64,000 nucleotides of DNA, from positions 709,458-773,457 of the forward strand of contig QYRS01000015.1 of assembly GCA_006503535.1 (NCBI GenBank). Reading direction: 5' to 3'. Source of the stretch: Arthrinium phaeospermum. Its lineage: Eukaryota > Ascomycota > Sordariomycetes > Amphisphaeriales > Apiosporaceae. Shown here piece after piece: positions 10,147 to 21,767 of this stretch (position 1 is the stretch's first letter; every line of letters begins with the position of its first letter). The notes under the pieces are model-generated. The model ran no database searches and had not been told where the DNA came from. It saw only the letters and a list, made by a program, of their open reading frames with translations. The position numbers and the translations under genes were made by a program.

Positions 10147-11899
10147 TATAGTTGATCATGATGGATCAGCCAGAACCGGATTGATGATTTGATTGAGCTT
10201 ATCATGGATTGTCAATAAAAGATATCAGTCGCGGATATTCAGTAAATACATCGCATGGTCCATAGGGCAAAAGAGTCCGCACGGCTGGGGATAATCTTAC
10301 AAGTCTTGTTTGACAGAGAAACGGTGTTGTTCTGTTGGTATGGTGGATAACAACTCGATGAGTTTCTGTTAGCTACATATCCTATGGTGCCGTGTTGGCT
10401 GACCGCCATGCTAGAGGAATCCAACCAGTCAGGGGGCCGCCGGCGCAGCCCACCCGGCCACTCCAAGGCCTCATTCAGGGTTGCTAACTACCTACGTAGT
10501 TTGAAGCGAATCGTCAACAGCTCCATAGAGTGTTGTTCACAGCTTCAACTCAGGAGTTGGGGGCAGCTGCATGAACATATGATGCCGTCGTAGCGGTCTC
10601 TCGCCTTTATCAGGTAGCCCCGACAGGAAGTGGACCTTGGGCTTGGAACGCGGAGTTGATCTTGATATGTAGCGTGACTACACAAGCGTCTCGAGAGTGG
10701 AACTGGCAGATTGCTTCACGAGATTATCGTCCCATTTCTTCTTACTGAGTGTGCAACTTTACTCACCGGTTTTTAGCAACGGCGGCGCACAAGGGGAAAT
10801 CATTTATCCAGAGGTAGCGCCATCTGACATGAGGCAGACTACATAACATATGTACGTGACCTACAGCAAAACCGATTGGTCATATCATTTCTGAATGCAG
10901 CAGGCAGGCTCTGTTGGGTGAGCTGATGCGTCAATCGGGCTAAGGCCGATTTCCATCGCAGTTAAGGCCGTCGCGCTCTTCTCGCTGTTATATAGGGTGT
11001 ACTACTACACAACCAATATGGCCGGCAGTCCAAGCCGGCCGGAACATGTCGGAGGGGGCCCCCAACAAGTTGGTGGACGTTCGCCCAGACATTTCCCCAT
11101 ACCCCAGCCAACCTGTGTCTCCTCTACTATTTTAACCCATGTTTTCTCCAGCAATTGTCCCGTAATGAGATCCAGTTTTGCAGCGGGTCTGGGCGGGCAC
11201 CACCGACACAAAAGGTTTTTCTTGTCCCGATTGCTACAGGTATTTCGCCTCCCCACCACCACAAGTCGTTCGTCGCGTAACGGATGATGGAGAGGCACGG
11301 GTGCCAAGAGGCCGAGGAAGGGCCTGCTGGCTCGTCGCTGATTGGCGAGTCGAGATTTCGCAACGGGGCCTTGGGGCCTTGACACCACGGCCAGTACCAC
11401 GGCCTCCAGCTCCCGCCCCACGGCAGCTGGGCCTCCCAGTAATTCAGTAGCCTCCCCCGCGGGTTGAAGGCCGTCTTTGCTCTTGACGGAGGCTTATTTG
11501 TGGGAGCCAAGGCGGGGGAAGCATGGGCAGAACATGGGCAAAACATGGGCAAGGCAGCGCAGGGTGGTACCGCGCAACTAGCTCGCGCCCTCCGGCCTTG
11601 GACTAGAGCACCTGGCTAGCCTCCAACTCCGTCATACGTGACATGGCCCTGGTTGTTTCCGAGTTTCCCTACCGTCTTCCGTCTTCCACCTCCTGGTCCT
11701 TGCTACTTATGTATACCTTATGTATATAAGAATGGCCTTACCCACCCCCGGATCACCACGTCCCAACTAGTTCCTCATTTTGTGCGTGACAGCTTCCCAC
11801 ACCAAGCCCCGAGAGTTTTATCTGCTCGGTGTCAGGCGGGCTCCCCTTTCTCTCTCTCACTCTCTCCCCCCCTCCCGTTACTGTTGCTGCACTCCCATC
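10147..11899. other. Intergenic and MFS promoter
   Basis: 1.75 kb without coding signal. Near the downstream gene are three direct 11-bp units CATGGGCARAA/AAGG at 11522-11554, a TATATAA at 11723-11729 and a pyrimidine-rich stretch (11850-11890) just before the ATG, typical of fungal promoters. Confidence 0.55.
11522..11554 (+). repeat. Three tandem 11-bp units in the MFS promoter
   Basis: CATGGGCAGAA, CATGGGCAAAA and CATGGGCAAGG follow each other without gaps, about 350 bp before the MFS start codon. Could be a clustered regulator site. Confidence 0.8.
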
Positions 11900-13721
11900 A
11901 TGGCCGACGATGACATATCCAGGGCCGCGCCGCTGCCCGACCCCAGTCACAAGCGGAGGGAAGAGCAGCTGGAGCAGATGCCCGACCTGGACCCCAACCT
12001 GCCCTTTGCCCACGCCCGCAGGATGGACCCGGCTCATCGCGTGCGCGTGGAGAAGTCGCTCAAGCGCAAGCTCGACGCCCGCTGCGGCCTCTTTGTCATC
12101 ATCTACATCATGAACTACCTGGACAGGAACAACATCGCGGCCGCCCGGCTCAAGGGTCTGCAGGACGATCTGAAACTCGACGACGCGCAGTACTCGACAT
12201 GCCTGTCCATCTTGTATGTGGGATACATCCTGATGCAGGTTCCGAGCAACATGTTCATCAACCGCATCTCGCGCCCGTCCCTGTATCTGTCTGCTGTCAT
12301 GCTTCTGTGGGGCCTGATTTCGACTCTTTCCGGGGTGGCCAATAACTTCACCGACATGGTGGTCATCCGGTTCTTTTTGGGTTTCGTCGAGGTACGTATC
12401 TACAACCAATCACGAGCATCTTACACCCACAAGGAAATCGAGAGATCTAACGTCGAACGGCATGTAGGCTGCTTTCCTGCCGGGAGCTTTGATGATTCTG
12501 TCCAAGTGGTATACGCGCAAAGAGTTGACAACGCGTAATGCTATTCTCTTCTGCGGAAACCTCATCTCCAACGCCTTCTCGGCGCTTGTGGGTGCCGGTG
12601 TATTGTCCAACATGGAAGGCACACTGGGGCACGCCGCGTGGCGATGGCTCTTCTGGATCGAAGGTAAGACTATCGCAATGGAGATTTGACAACATTGACT
12701 GACTCCAACGCTGATAGGGGCTGTTACCATGCTGGTCGCCATCACCGCAGGATTCGTCCTGCCAGATCTCCCGCACAACACTCGGGGCTTCACGGCCGAA
12801 GAGCTGGACATTGCGCAGCTTCGCATGATCGAGGACGTGGGCGAGAAGGACGAGGACACGGCGGAGCAAGGCGCCTTCGGCGGTCTCTTCATGGCTCTGA
12901 AGGACTACAAGATGTACCTCATGAGCTTGACCTTCACTGCCTACGTCGTGGGTCTCTCGTTCAACGCCTTCTTCGTAAGTCCCCATCATTCGCTATTTCG
13001 ACCGCGGCATACGTGCATGCGAAGTAAATAATATAGTGCTGACTGACCATGTGTAAAGCCTACTCTCACCAAGACACTCGGCTACAGCTACGTGCCGACG
13101 CTGCTCATGAGTGCCCCTCCGTGGGTCTTCTCATGTATCGTGTCCCTGTTTGTTGCCCACCATTCCGACAGCACCGGCGAGAAGGTAAGCCTGTCCCAAG
13201 CCAACCTTTATTTCTCCATAACCAAATAACTAACCCGAAATTAGTTTTGGCACATCACTGGCCCCATCTGCGGCGGCCTGGTCGGCTTCATCATCAGCAT
13301 GTCGACCAACAACGTGGTGGCGCGCTACATTGCGCTGTTCCTGCAGGCGAGCTCGTACGCCGGCTTCATCGTCTTCTACTCGTGGATCAGCTCGTCGTTC
13401 CCGCGGCCGCCGGCCAAGCGCGCCGTCGCCCTGGCCTTCATCAACGCCTTCTCGCAGCTCGGAAACATCGCGGGCTCCTACGTCTGGGGTCTGTCCGAGA
13501 ACGGCTACCGCAAGAGCTACGGCATCGTGACGGCCATGTTCGGCATCACCATCATCGGCTGCTTCGGCTTCCGCATCATCCTCGGCCGCCTCAACGCGCG
13601 CCTCGAGCTCGCCGAGCGGTCCGGCGCTGCCACGCAGACCGACGCCGCGACGCAGCAGGAGATCATCGAGAGCGAGGACGAGGCGCTGCGGATGCGCAAG
13701 GGGTTCAGGTATCTGATCTAA
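11900..13721 (+). CDS. MFS transporter, anion:cation symporter (Dal5/allantoate permease-like)
   Basis: Five exons, 11900-12391, 12468-12663, 12718-12974, 13059-13184 and 13245-13721; every intron has a GT..AG pair and a branch point; product 515 aa. The sequence shows a hydrophilic N-terminus and a 12-helix arrangement in two halves. Helix 1 is followed by NYLDRNNIAAARL, typical of the ACS family. Further helices follow, with YTRKELTTRNA in the loop after the second intron and AAWRWLFWIEG before the long central loop (IEDVGEKDEDTAEQG). Relatives carry allantoate, nicotinate, pantothenate, biotin or similar carboxylates across the plasma membrane with protons. The substrate cannot be told from sequence. 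The C-terminal tail is acidic and cytosolic. Confidence 0.9.
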
Positions 13722-14271
13722 GGGGTGAGGGGGGATACAGCAGTACATATATTTACATATCATCACGCAAATGTCACGAATTGTTACGGCTTTACGAACG
13801 TACATTACCACTACTTCGTGCATGGCACCTCTGCTTGACTCCATTTTGAAACTATCTCTCATTGTACTCCATCATCATTCAAGGCCCCCTTTCAGGATCT
13901 GGCCACTTGGGGCAAATGCCAATTGACCATAATTGGTTTAGGAAGAGTAATGATATTCATACATTTGAGAACCGCTAATCCACCGAGCGGCAACAGTGGC
14001 GAGAAGCGCCGATATAAGCCCGTTTGGGCAGTATGAGTGGCAACGAGAAGATAAACTGCAATAAGCAAAGTAGGGTATCGCCTTGCAACTAATAATATAC
14101 ATGTATCCCTCAGTTGTACAGAGGAACCCGGTATACCGGCCCGCGTAACCCCTCAATAATAAGTTTATATACACAGATGTGACAATAGATCGGCCAGGTG
14201 GAAGTAGGCAAATAAAGCCAATCACGCGAGCCAACATAGGTATTCAGATTGTGCAGACGCCCCGACCGGCT
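13722..14271. other. Convergent intergenic region
   Basis: 550 bp between the ends of the MFS gene (plus) and the ABC gene (minus); nothing recognisable besides 3' untranslated sequence. Confidence 0.6.
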
Positions 14272-17200
14272 CTATCGGTCAAGAGCTTGGCTTTGGCACT
14301 AAGGTAGAATATTAGCTATGTTGTAGACCATCTACGCCACGGTGATCACAAGCATTAAAGTGCGCATATCAGAGGGAGAGAGAGAGAACGCGGTAGTATG
14401 AGGTTGCTGCACTTACCATATTCCAATAAACACCCCTCTTCTTCAGCAGCTCGGCGTGGTTGCCCTGCTCGAGCACCTTGCCCTCGCCGAGGACGAAGAT
14501 GACGTCGGCGTTCTGGACGGTGGCGAGGCGGTGGGCGACGACGACCATGGTGCGGCCCGCGGCGGCGCGCTCAAAGGCCTTCTGGACGAGCTTCTCGCTC
14601 TCCGAGTCGAGGCTGCTGGTGGCCTCGTCGAGCAGCAGGACGTCGGGGCGGCGGACGAGGGCGCGCGCGATGCTGAGGCGCTGCTTCTGCCCGCCCGACA
14701 GCGAGACGCCCTTGCTGCCGACCTCGGTGCCGTAGCCGTCGGGCAGCGAGACGACAAAGTCGTGGATGCTGGCGTCGCGGCAGGCGGCGTGCAGCGCGGC
14801 GTCCCCGACGGCGTCGGCGTCGACGCCCAGCAGGATGTTCTCCCGCAGCGTGCCCTGGAAGATGTTGGGCTCCTGCGCCACCAGCGACAGGTGCCGCCGG
14901 TACTCGTAGATGTTGAGGCCCGCGATGTCGACGCCGTTGACCAGCACCTGCCCGCGCTCCGGGTCGTAGAAGCGCTCGAGCAGCGACACGATGGACGTCT
15001 TGCCGCAGCCCGAGGCCCCGACGAGCGCGGCGAACTGGCCCTTCTCGATGGTGATGTTGAGCCCCTTGAAGATGGACACGTTGCGGGTCGGGTACTTGAA
15101 GTGCACGTCGCGCAGCTCGATCTTGACGCCGCCCTCGGTGTCGGGGATGCTCCTCGGCTTCTCCGTGCCGGCGGGCATGGCCCCGAGTGCGTCTGTTTCT
15201 TGCGTGTGCCGGATACTCAGGATTCGGTTGGCGGCAGCCGAAGCCTGTGCGGCATTGGGTCCGAAGCTGAACCCCTGGCCAGCGCCCTCCCCGCCCGATA
15301 TCGCCGCCATGTAACAGACAAAGAAGTTGACGGCCTGGTACTCTCCCGAGGCCAGAAGGCGCCCGCCGTACCAGAATATCAGGGCAGAGCAGCCCAAGCC
15401 CAAGCTGTCCGACAGAGCAAAGATCAGCGTCGACCACCGTGCCTTCTTGTACGCCTTGGCCACATGACCGTTCAGCAGCTTGTCGTATCGGGCAGTAATC
15501 GTGTCTTCCAGGGTCATGGAAGCGACGGTACGGAACGCGCCGATGGCCTCGGCGGCGAACTTGGAGCTCTCGGCGAAGACGGCCGCGTTCATCTTCTCGA
15601 ACTCCAGCTCGTACCGCAGCCGGAAGTAGCCAGCCGCGATCCCCAGCGGCATCGTGACAAACATGGCGACCAGCGCCAGCTTCCAGCCGAACGCGTACGA
15701 GATGGCCAGGCAGCCAATGACGGTGAAGACGGAGTTGAAGACCATGGCCATGTTGGCCCCCAGCATCTCCTCGAGCTGTTTCGGGTCGCTGCCGACCCGC
15801 GCCGTCAGCGTCCCGGTCGAGTTGTCCTCGCCGTCGAAGAAGGCGATCCGCTGGTACAGGAGGTTCTCAAAGTACTGCTTGCGGTACGTCGACGAGATGT
15901 GCGCGGCGAGCCAGGTCGTGATGAAGAAGAGCAGGAAGTTGAAGAAGCCGACGCCGATGGCGAGCACCGTCCACATGAGGGACCAGAACCTGGCTTCCGA
16001 GAGGAACTTGTCCAAGTTAAAGGCATACTGAAAGACCACAATGACCTGAGCGAACAGATAGGCCTGCAAGGGCGTGGCGACTGCCGTGCACATGGAGAAG
16101 ACGATGGCGAGGACGTACAGGGGAATTCGGCTGCGCTGCTCGTAAAGCAAGCGGCCAAAGCTGCCAATAAAACCCTTCGGCTTGTATCCGGGAGCATGCT
16201 CGACAATGTTGGGACCAATCGAAGCCGCGCTTTTCTCTCGGCTGAGGACTGCCGCAATGTCTTCTTCCTCGGGCTCATCCGAATCGCTCGAGTCTGTGGG
16301 GTCGCCTAGAGAAAGCTGTTGCGCGTGCACCAGCCCGTAGTAGACCCCCTTTTCGTTTTCAAGAAGACCGTCATGCGTACCTTGCTCCACGACCTTTCCC
16401 TTCTGCAAGACCACAATCGTATCGGCTTTCTTGATAGTTGATAGTCTGTGGGCAATAGTGATGGTTGTGCGACCTTGTGAGACCCGATCAAGAGCCGCCT
16501 GGACGATGCGTTCGCCCCTCACGTCAATAGCAGAGGTGGCTTCGTCCAGGATCAGGATCTTGGGCTTCTTGATGACGGCCCTCGCAATGCTGATCCTCTG
16601 GCGTTGACCACCGGAGAGCTTCGCCCCGCCGTCTCCGACGATCGTGTTGTATCCATCGGGGAGTCGATCAATGAACTCGTCGGCAAACGACTCCTTGCAG
16701 GCTTCGATGATGAGTTCGCGTCTGCGCTCCTCACCCTGGCCGTCCAGCGGAGACCCGATCAAGCCATAGCCAACATTGTTGTATATGGTGTCGTTAAAGA
16801 GAAACGGTTCCTGCTGCACTAATCCAATCTGGGAGCGCCACCAGTTTGTATCGACTCGATCGAGCTCGCAGCCGGCAGTTGAGATGGAACCTTTCAATTC
16901 CACAGGGGGCCCGGCGTCTTCCGCATTCTCATCCGACGACGGCAGGCTGCCTTCGGCGCCAGCTCCCTCTTTTTCCTTATCCGTGCTTTGATCTTTCTTG
17001 TTCTTCTTGTCCTTCTTCTTGGTATCCTCCTTCTTAGGCTCGATGGCTTTGGCAATGATGTGCTGATCACGCAGTGTATACCATTTCTCCACCAGGCCGA
17101 CGACGGTGCTCTTACCAGATCCCGATGGTCCGACAATGGCCGTGAGCTTTCCGGCTTGTATCTTCAGATCAAGGCCATCCAGAACCTTGACGTGGGGCCG

Positions 17201-18712
17201 GCTGGGGTACGCGAAATCGACCCCCCTGAAGTCGATGTCGGAGGCGGCCGAGACATCCGGGTCCCGCAAGTCGCCGCGAGGGGGGTTCGGCGCGTCGATG
17301 ACGACGAAGAACTGGCACGCCGCCACCATGGCCTTGGAGATGGCCACCAACGGCGTCGAGACGCGCTCGAGGGAAATCGTCATCATCAGGACGGAGAACA
17401 CCACGGTGACGATGTCCCCCACGTCGTTGAGCCGGCCCTCGGCGTAGGACTTGGTGCCGTACCAAAAGGCAATGGCGAAGCCCGCGTACATGCCGAAGAA
17501 GACGAATCCGAACTGCAGCGCCATCAGCGGCGACATGCGGCGGCCGTGCCGTTTGGCCGCGTCGGCCCATACGTTGAAACGCTTCGCCATGCGCGTCTCG
17601 GCCCCACAGGCGGCGATCATCCGGATGCTGCCGAAGGCTTCGCTGGCAATGGCGCTCGACTGTGTCTCGGCCTCGGTCTGCCTCGACTGGGCTTTGATGA
17701 TGAAGGGGAGCAAGATGCTGACGGTCAGCAGGATAAACAGCACAATGGATGCCGTCACGAGCGTGACCGCCCAGTTGGTGACGAATGCCACCACGAGAGA
17801 GGCGACAATGGTGGACATGAACTCGATGAAGGTGCTGAGCTTCTCGCTGATTCCAAGCTGCAGCGTGTTGGCCGTGGTCGTGATGGTGCCGGCGGCAGCG
17901 CCCGGCGCCATCGAGTCCAGGACGTGAATAGTCTGGCCGAACAGGCATCGGAGGTAGTGCAGGCGTATCGCGGCGGACATGCGGATCCCTATCATGCGGA
18001 CCGAGAACTGTTATAGCTGTCAGTACCTATGCCCGTTCCCCTGGAGTTCACGATCTTCCAGCCGAGTCTTACCTTGCTGATGTAATGCAGCCCCCATCGT
18101 GCAATGAAGAGACCAAATATATAAAGTCTTTTATAGTAATGTCAGTTTCTCACGCCTTCTTATATAATACGAGTCGAGCCGAACCTACGCAAACTTGTTA
18201 AGAGTTGACTCAAACTCGGTTCGAGACTGAGATTCGCCCTGCCCGGAAAAGCTATTAAAAGTGCCAACGAGTCTGCCTGTTGTTAGGAGTTAGTAAGAAC
18301 CACCCGCATACAAGCTGCTCTATAGCTGGGGCAAGTAGTAGTGGTAGTAGTAACAAAACCAAGAGTCGTACCAAAGATGACGTTCATCAGTGGCATCGTA
18401 ACGCCAGTGCCTATTGCTGCCAATGCGCCCATGGCCATGAGTGGGAAGTCCCATCTCTTTGCATAGGTGAATATACGCTGCGCAGCCAGTCAGTTAGCCA
18501 GGACTCCGGTTGCAGCAGCAGAGTTAAAGAGCGCTCACGATATAGTCTTGGAACTTGGCTTCTCTTTCCGGTTTCAACTTGGCGTCCTGGGCGGCCTTCT
18601 CTTCACTGCTCAAATCCACCGTTTCCATCGGGGCCCTTTTCTTGTCCGTGGCTCCTCCCGAGCGGACGCTGTCCGGCTCCGTTGTGTTCCGCATCACACC
18701 TGCATTACCCAT
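14272..18712 (-). CDS. Full-size ABCB/MDR-type ABC transporter (multidrug exporter)
   Basis: Six exons, 18539-18712, 18372-18477, 18189-18276, 18073-18127, 14417-18007 and 14272-14298; all phases match; 1346 aa. The order is TMD1-NBD1-TMD2-NBD2. NBD1 has Walker A GPSGSGKST (~434-442), signature LSGGQRQR (~605) and Walker B ILILDEATS (~625). NBD2 has GASGCGKTS (~1138-1146), LSGGQKQR (~1243) and VLLLDEATS (~1262). The family exports hydrophobic compounds, including drugs, peptides or pheromones, from the plasma membrane or vacuole. NBD1 carries an unusual charged Lys/Asp/Glu-rich insertion of ~55 residues between Walker A and the Q-loop. I chose a 118-bp last intron over the simple ORF end (stop at 14369) because it yields the family-typical ending MCQSQALDR-like (here MCQAQALDR). 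The start is at ATG 18712; the more upstream in-frame codon is only TTG. Confidence 0.93.
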
Positions 18713-19880
18713 TTCGGAGGGGAGCAACTATAACTGCTGCAGGCGGCTCTCAAAGCAGACGCTGAGAGCTGGTGGGGTGCAGATACTCAGTTACAGTCAA
18801 AGTAGACTTCCAATGTCAAGTTCAAGGATTAAGCCATGATGAGCCAGAACCAGGAGCCACAGGCTAAAAATAAGAACACGAGAGTAGATGGATGGTGAGT
18901 TTGCTGGTGGGATGGAGGGATAAGGTTGGAATCGATGATGAATTGGAGATGCTCAGAGGATCGATCTACCTAAGGTTATGTCACCTTACCTATAAAAAGC
19001 AGGTGCCTAGACTTGCAGGTACGCGATACGATCTATACGACGTACTAAGTAAAACCGCCGCGCGAACAGACATATGCGAACAGATATGCGCTATTACCAG
19101 TCAGACGGGAGCCAAGGATTTGTTTAATTTCAACTCAGCCGTCAGCTGCCTGGGGCCCAACTGCTCTGCGACTCTCTACCTGCCTCCTGGATGCCTCCGA
19201 ATCAAACCATGATGCATCGCCGGCTTTCAAGCTCTCTATTACTTACTTGTATAGTGCTACAGAGCGACTTCGCCCATATTCTTTCTCTCTGGGGCCGACC
19301 AGCAATGCAACGACCTACAAGCCACCGGCCGGCCTTCTTCAACCATCCATGTAAGATCAGGGTTCTCGCGGCGCGATTATCAGCCCGCAGTCCGTATTCC
19401 GCTTAGCCTAGGTACTTGGCAATCGGCGCTCAAGTGAAATTGCGGGCACTTATTGCAGTGCTAATGTAACCTCGTTGACATCCATCCTTGTCATTCAATC
19501 AGCTAGTACACGGAGTATCTAGGTTAGGTAGTTTCAATATTCGCAACACAACGGTATATATGTATAAAAAACCCAAGAAACAAAACGTCCGGAGGTAGAA
19601 GAACAAAGCACAAAGTGGCCTTTTTCAGCCATCAACCCCTCAGTCCCGCTGCTACTGCATCTTCCAACCATATTCACCGTGCGCTCACCATCAACAGTTC
19701 AAACAGTGAACCCAGCAATAACCGTGTTGCTTTCCTAGACTAGATGTATATCTATAAATGAACCTTGATTACTCCGTTACCGTTTCATCTGCTTAGCGCC
19801 TGCCTGGCTGAAGTGTTGAATCCGACGACCATCAGCCTCACTGCCTCCGCCCTCCGCGCGCCAAAGTCTTTCGTCGACAT
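18713..19880. other. Intergenic: ABC promoter and G6PD 3' region
   Basis: About 1.2 kb between two minus-strand genes. No open frame with coding character and no RNA gene recognised. Confidence 0.55.
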
Positions 19881-21767
19881 TTACAGCCTGTTGGGGGGTG
19901 CGGCCGACGTCGTGGGCCATTGGTAGCCAGCCGCGTCGCTGAACTTGTAGCCGTATGATGCTGTGAAGTCGTCGAGGACCGCGGGTCCTCTAGATCCGTA
20001 GGGGTACTCCATGGGGATGATCTCCTTGTTGTCGTCCAAGTAGTTCAGCAGCGGCGTGAAGATCCTCCAGCTGGCATCCAGCTCGTCGTCGCGCACAAAG
20101 TTGGAGTGGTCTCCCTTCAGGCAGTCGAGAATGAGCGACTCGTACGCCTCGGGGATCTTAAGGTCCGAGAATCGGCGTCTGTATGTCAGATCAAGCTCCG
20201 TAACAACCGTCTGCATGCTGAGACCAGGCAACTTAGAGTTCATCTTAATGTAGACACTCTCGTTAGGCTGGATTCGCATGACGAGCTCGTTGCGAGGGAT
20301 GTCCTTGAAGATGCCGCTAGTAACGTCCTTGAACTGGATACGGATCTCCGTCTTCTGCTCGTTCAGGGCCTTGCCCGCCTTCATGATGAAGGGCACGCCG
20401 TCCCATCGCTCGTTCTTAATGTACGCGACCAGGGCGCAGAAGGTCGGGCATCGCGAATCCTGCGGCACCGTCTTGTCCTCCTTGTACGACGGCTTGCTTC
20501 CGTCCAGCGACTTGCCATACTGGCCAATAATCACATTCTTGGGCTCAATGGCGGGCATCGCACGGAGGACTCGGACCTTCTCGTCTCGGATGTCTTCGCT
20601 GGAGAAGCTGATGGGTCGCTCCATGGCCAGCAGAGTCAGGACCTGCAGCAAATGGTTCTGCTGGACATCGCGAATGATGCCGAACTCGTCGAAGTAACCA
20701 CCACGGCCCTCGGTGCCGAAGGGCTCCTTGAATGTGATCTGGACGTTGTCGATGTGCTGTCGGTTCCAGGTAGCGCCAAAGAACAGGTTACCGAAACGCA
20801 GGATCAGAATGTTCTTCACCATCTCCTTGCCCAGGTAATGGTCGATTCTGAACAGCTCATCCTCCTTCCAGTCGGGCTCGAGGGACTTCTGCAGTTCGCG
20901 GGAACTGGCAAGATCTTTTCCGAACGGCTTCTCAACCTGTAGTGGACAAATATTAGCAATGCTCTGGTGCAGGAAGGCCTCATTGGCACAGCAAAACATA
21001 CAATGACGCGAGCGCTACCGTTCTTGGGGTAGCAGCATCTCTTCAGGTGCTGAGAAACAATTGTGAAGACGCTCGGCGGCAGGGCCATGTAGAACAGGCG
21101 GTGGTTGTGGGGCTTGCCCTTCTCGAGCTTTTGCAAGTGCTGGTCGAGGCCATTGAAGGACTCGTCCTTATCGTATTGACCCGAGACATATGTGCAGATG
21201 CTGCAGAACTCTTCCAGTTGCTGCTCGAGGTCCTTCGTGGGGGTTTTGATATAAGACTTGACTCTCTTGATGAACTCGTCATGGGGCATCTCTGTCCGGG
21301 CGTAACCGATAATCTGGATGTCCTTGGGGAGGAATTGGTTGCGGTACTGAGGAAGCATTAGAAAAGGGGCCCGTATGACCCAGGTTCATTATGGCGGCGG
21401 TTTCGTAGAGAGAGAGCTTACAAGGCCGAACAGAGCCGGGAACTGTGAATTGTTAGCACGGTGTTTGCGTTGGGATTTGCTGCCGTAGGCGTAGGCGAGC
21501 TTACCGTCTTCTTCTTCGCGAGATCTCCAGAAGCTCCCAGGACCACGATGACCGTGTTGTCCTTGAGCTCCAAGGAGCTGTCAGTTACTCAGTTAGCACT
21601 GGCGTATTCAATTGGGACGACACCGGCGGCGGGCAGGCGGTGCAGTGCACTCCCGTTGGTGGCGATGCCTCTCATAACTCTCTTCTTCTTCCTCTTCTTC
21701 ATGATGGAATAGCGGGGTTTGGCGGGGTCCTGTCGACTTACTCTTTGCCAGCAGCGCCCGGATCCAT
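19881..21767 (-). CDS. zwf1: Glucose-6-phosphate 1-dehydrogenase
   Basis: Five exons, 21742-21767, 21505-21577, 21422-21442, 21002-21346 and 19881-20936, giving 506 aa, the usual length. The enzyme oxidises glucose-6-phosphate to 6-phosphogluconolactone with NADP+, the cytosolic entry step of the oxidative pentose phosphate pathway. The N-terminal MDPGAAGKDSLELKDN leads into the coenzyme motif VVLGASGDLAKKKT. The catalytic motif RIDHYLGKE is at ~185-193, followed by NRQHIDNVQITFKEPFGTEG and PFIMKAGKAL. The first exon codes only eight and two-thirds codons and the third exon is 21 bp (FPALFGL), so a plain ORF scan loses the first 40 residues. No truncation or missing key residue seen. Confidence 0.97.

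Noticed and set aside
13049..13849. 266-codon plus-strand frame over the MFS 3' exons
   Set aside because: Out-of-frame shadow; the true exons restore membrane helices across introns in another frame.
14456..16309. Plus-strand 617-codon open frame opposite the ABC gene
   Set aside because: Antisense shadow of the G/C-biased ABC coding strand; composition (Glu/Val/Asp/Arg-rich) is typical of mirror frames and it has no domain.
16988..18016. Plus-strand 342-codon frame opposite the ABC transporter
   Set aside because: Same antisense effect; no independent splice or domain evidence.
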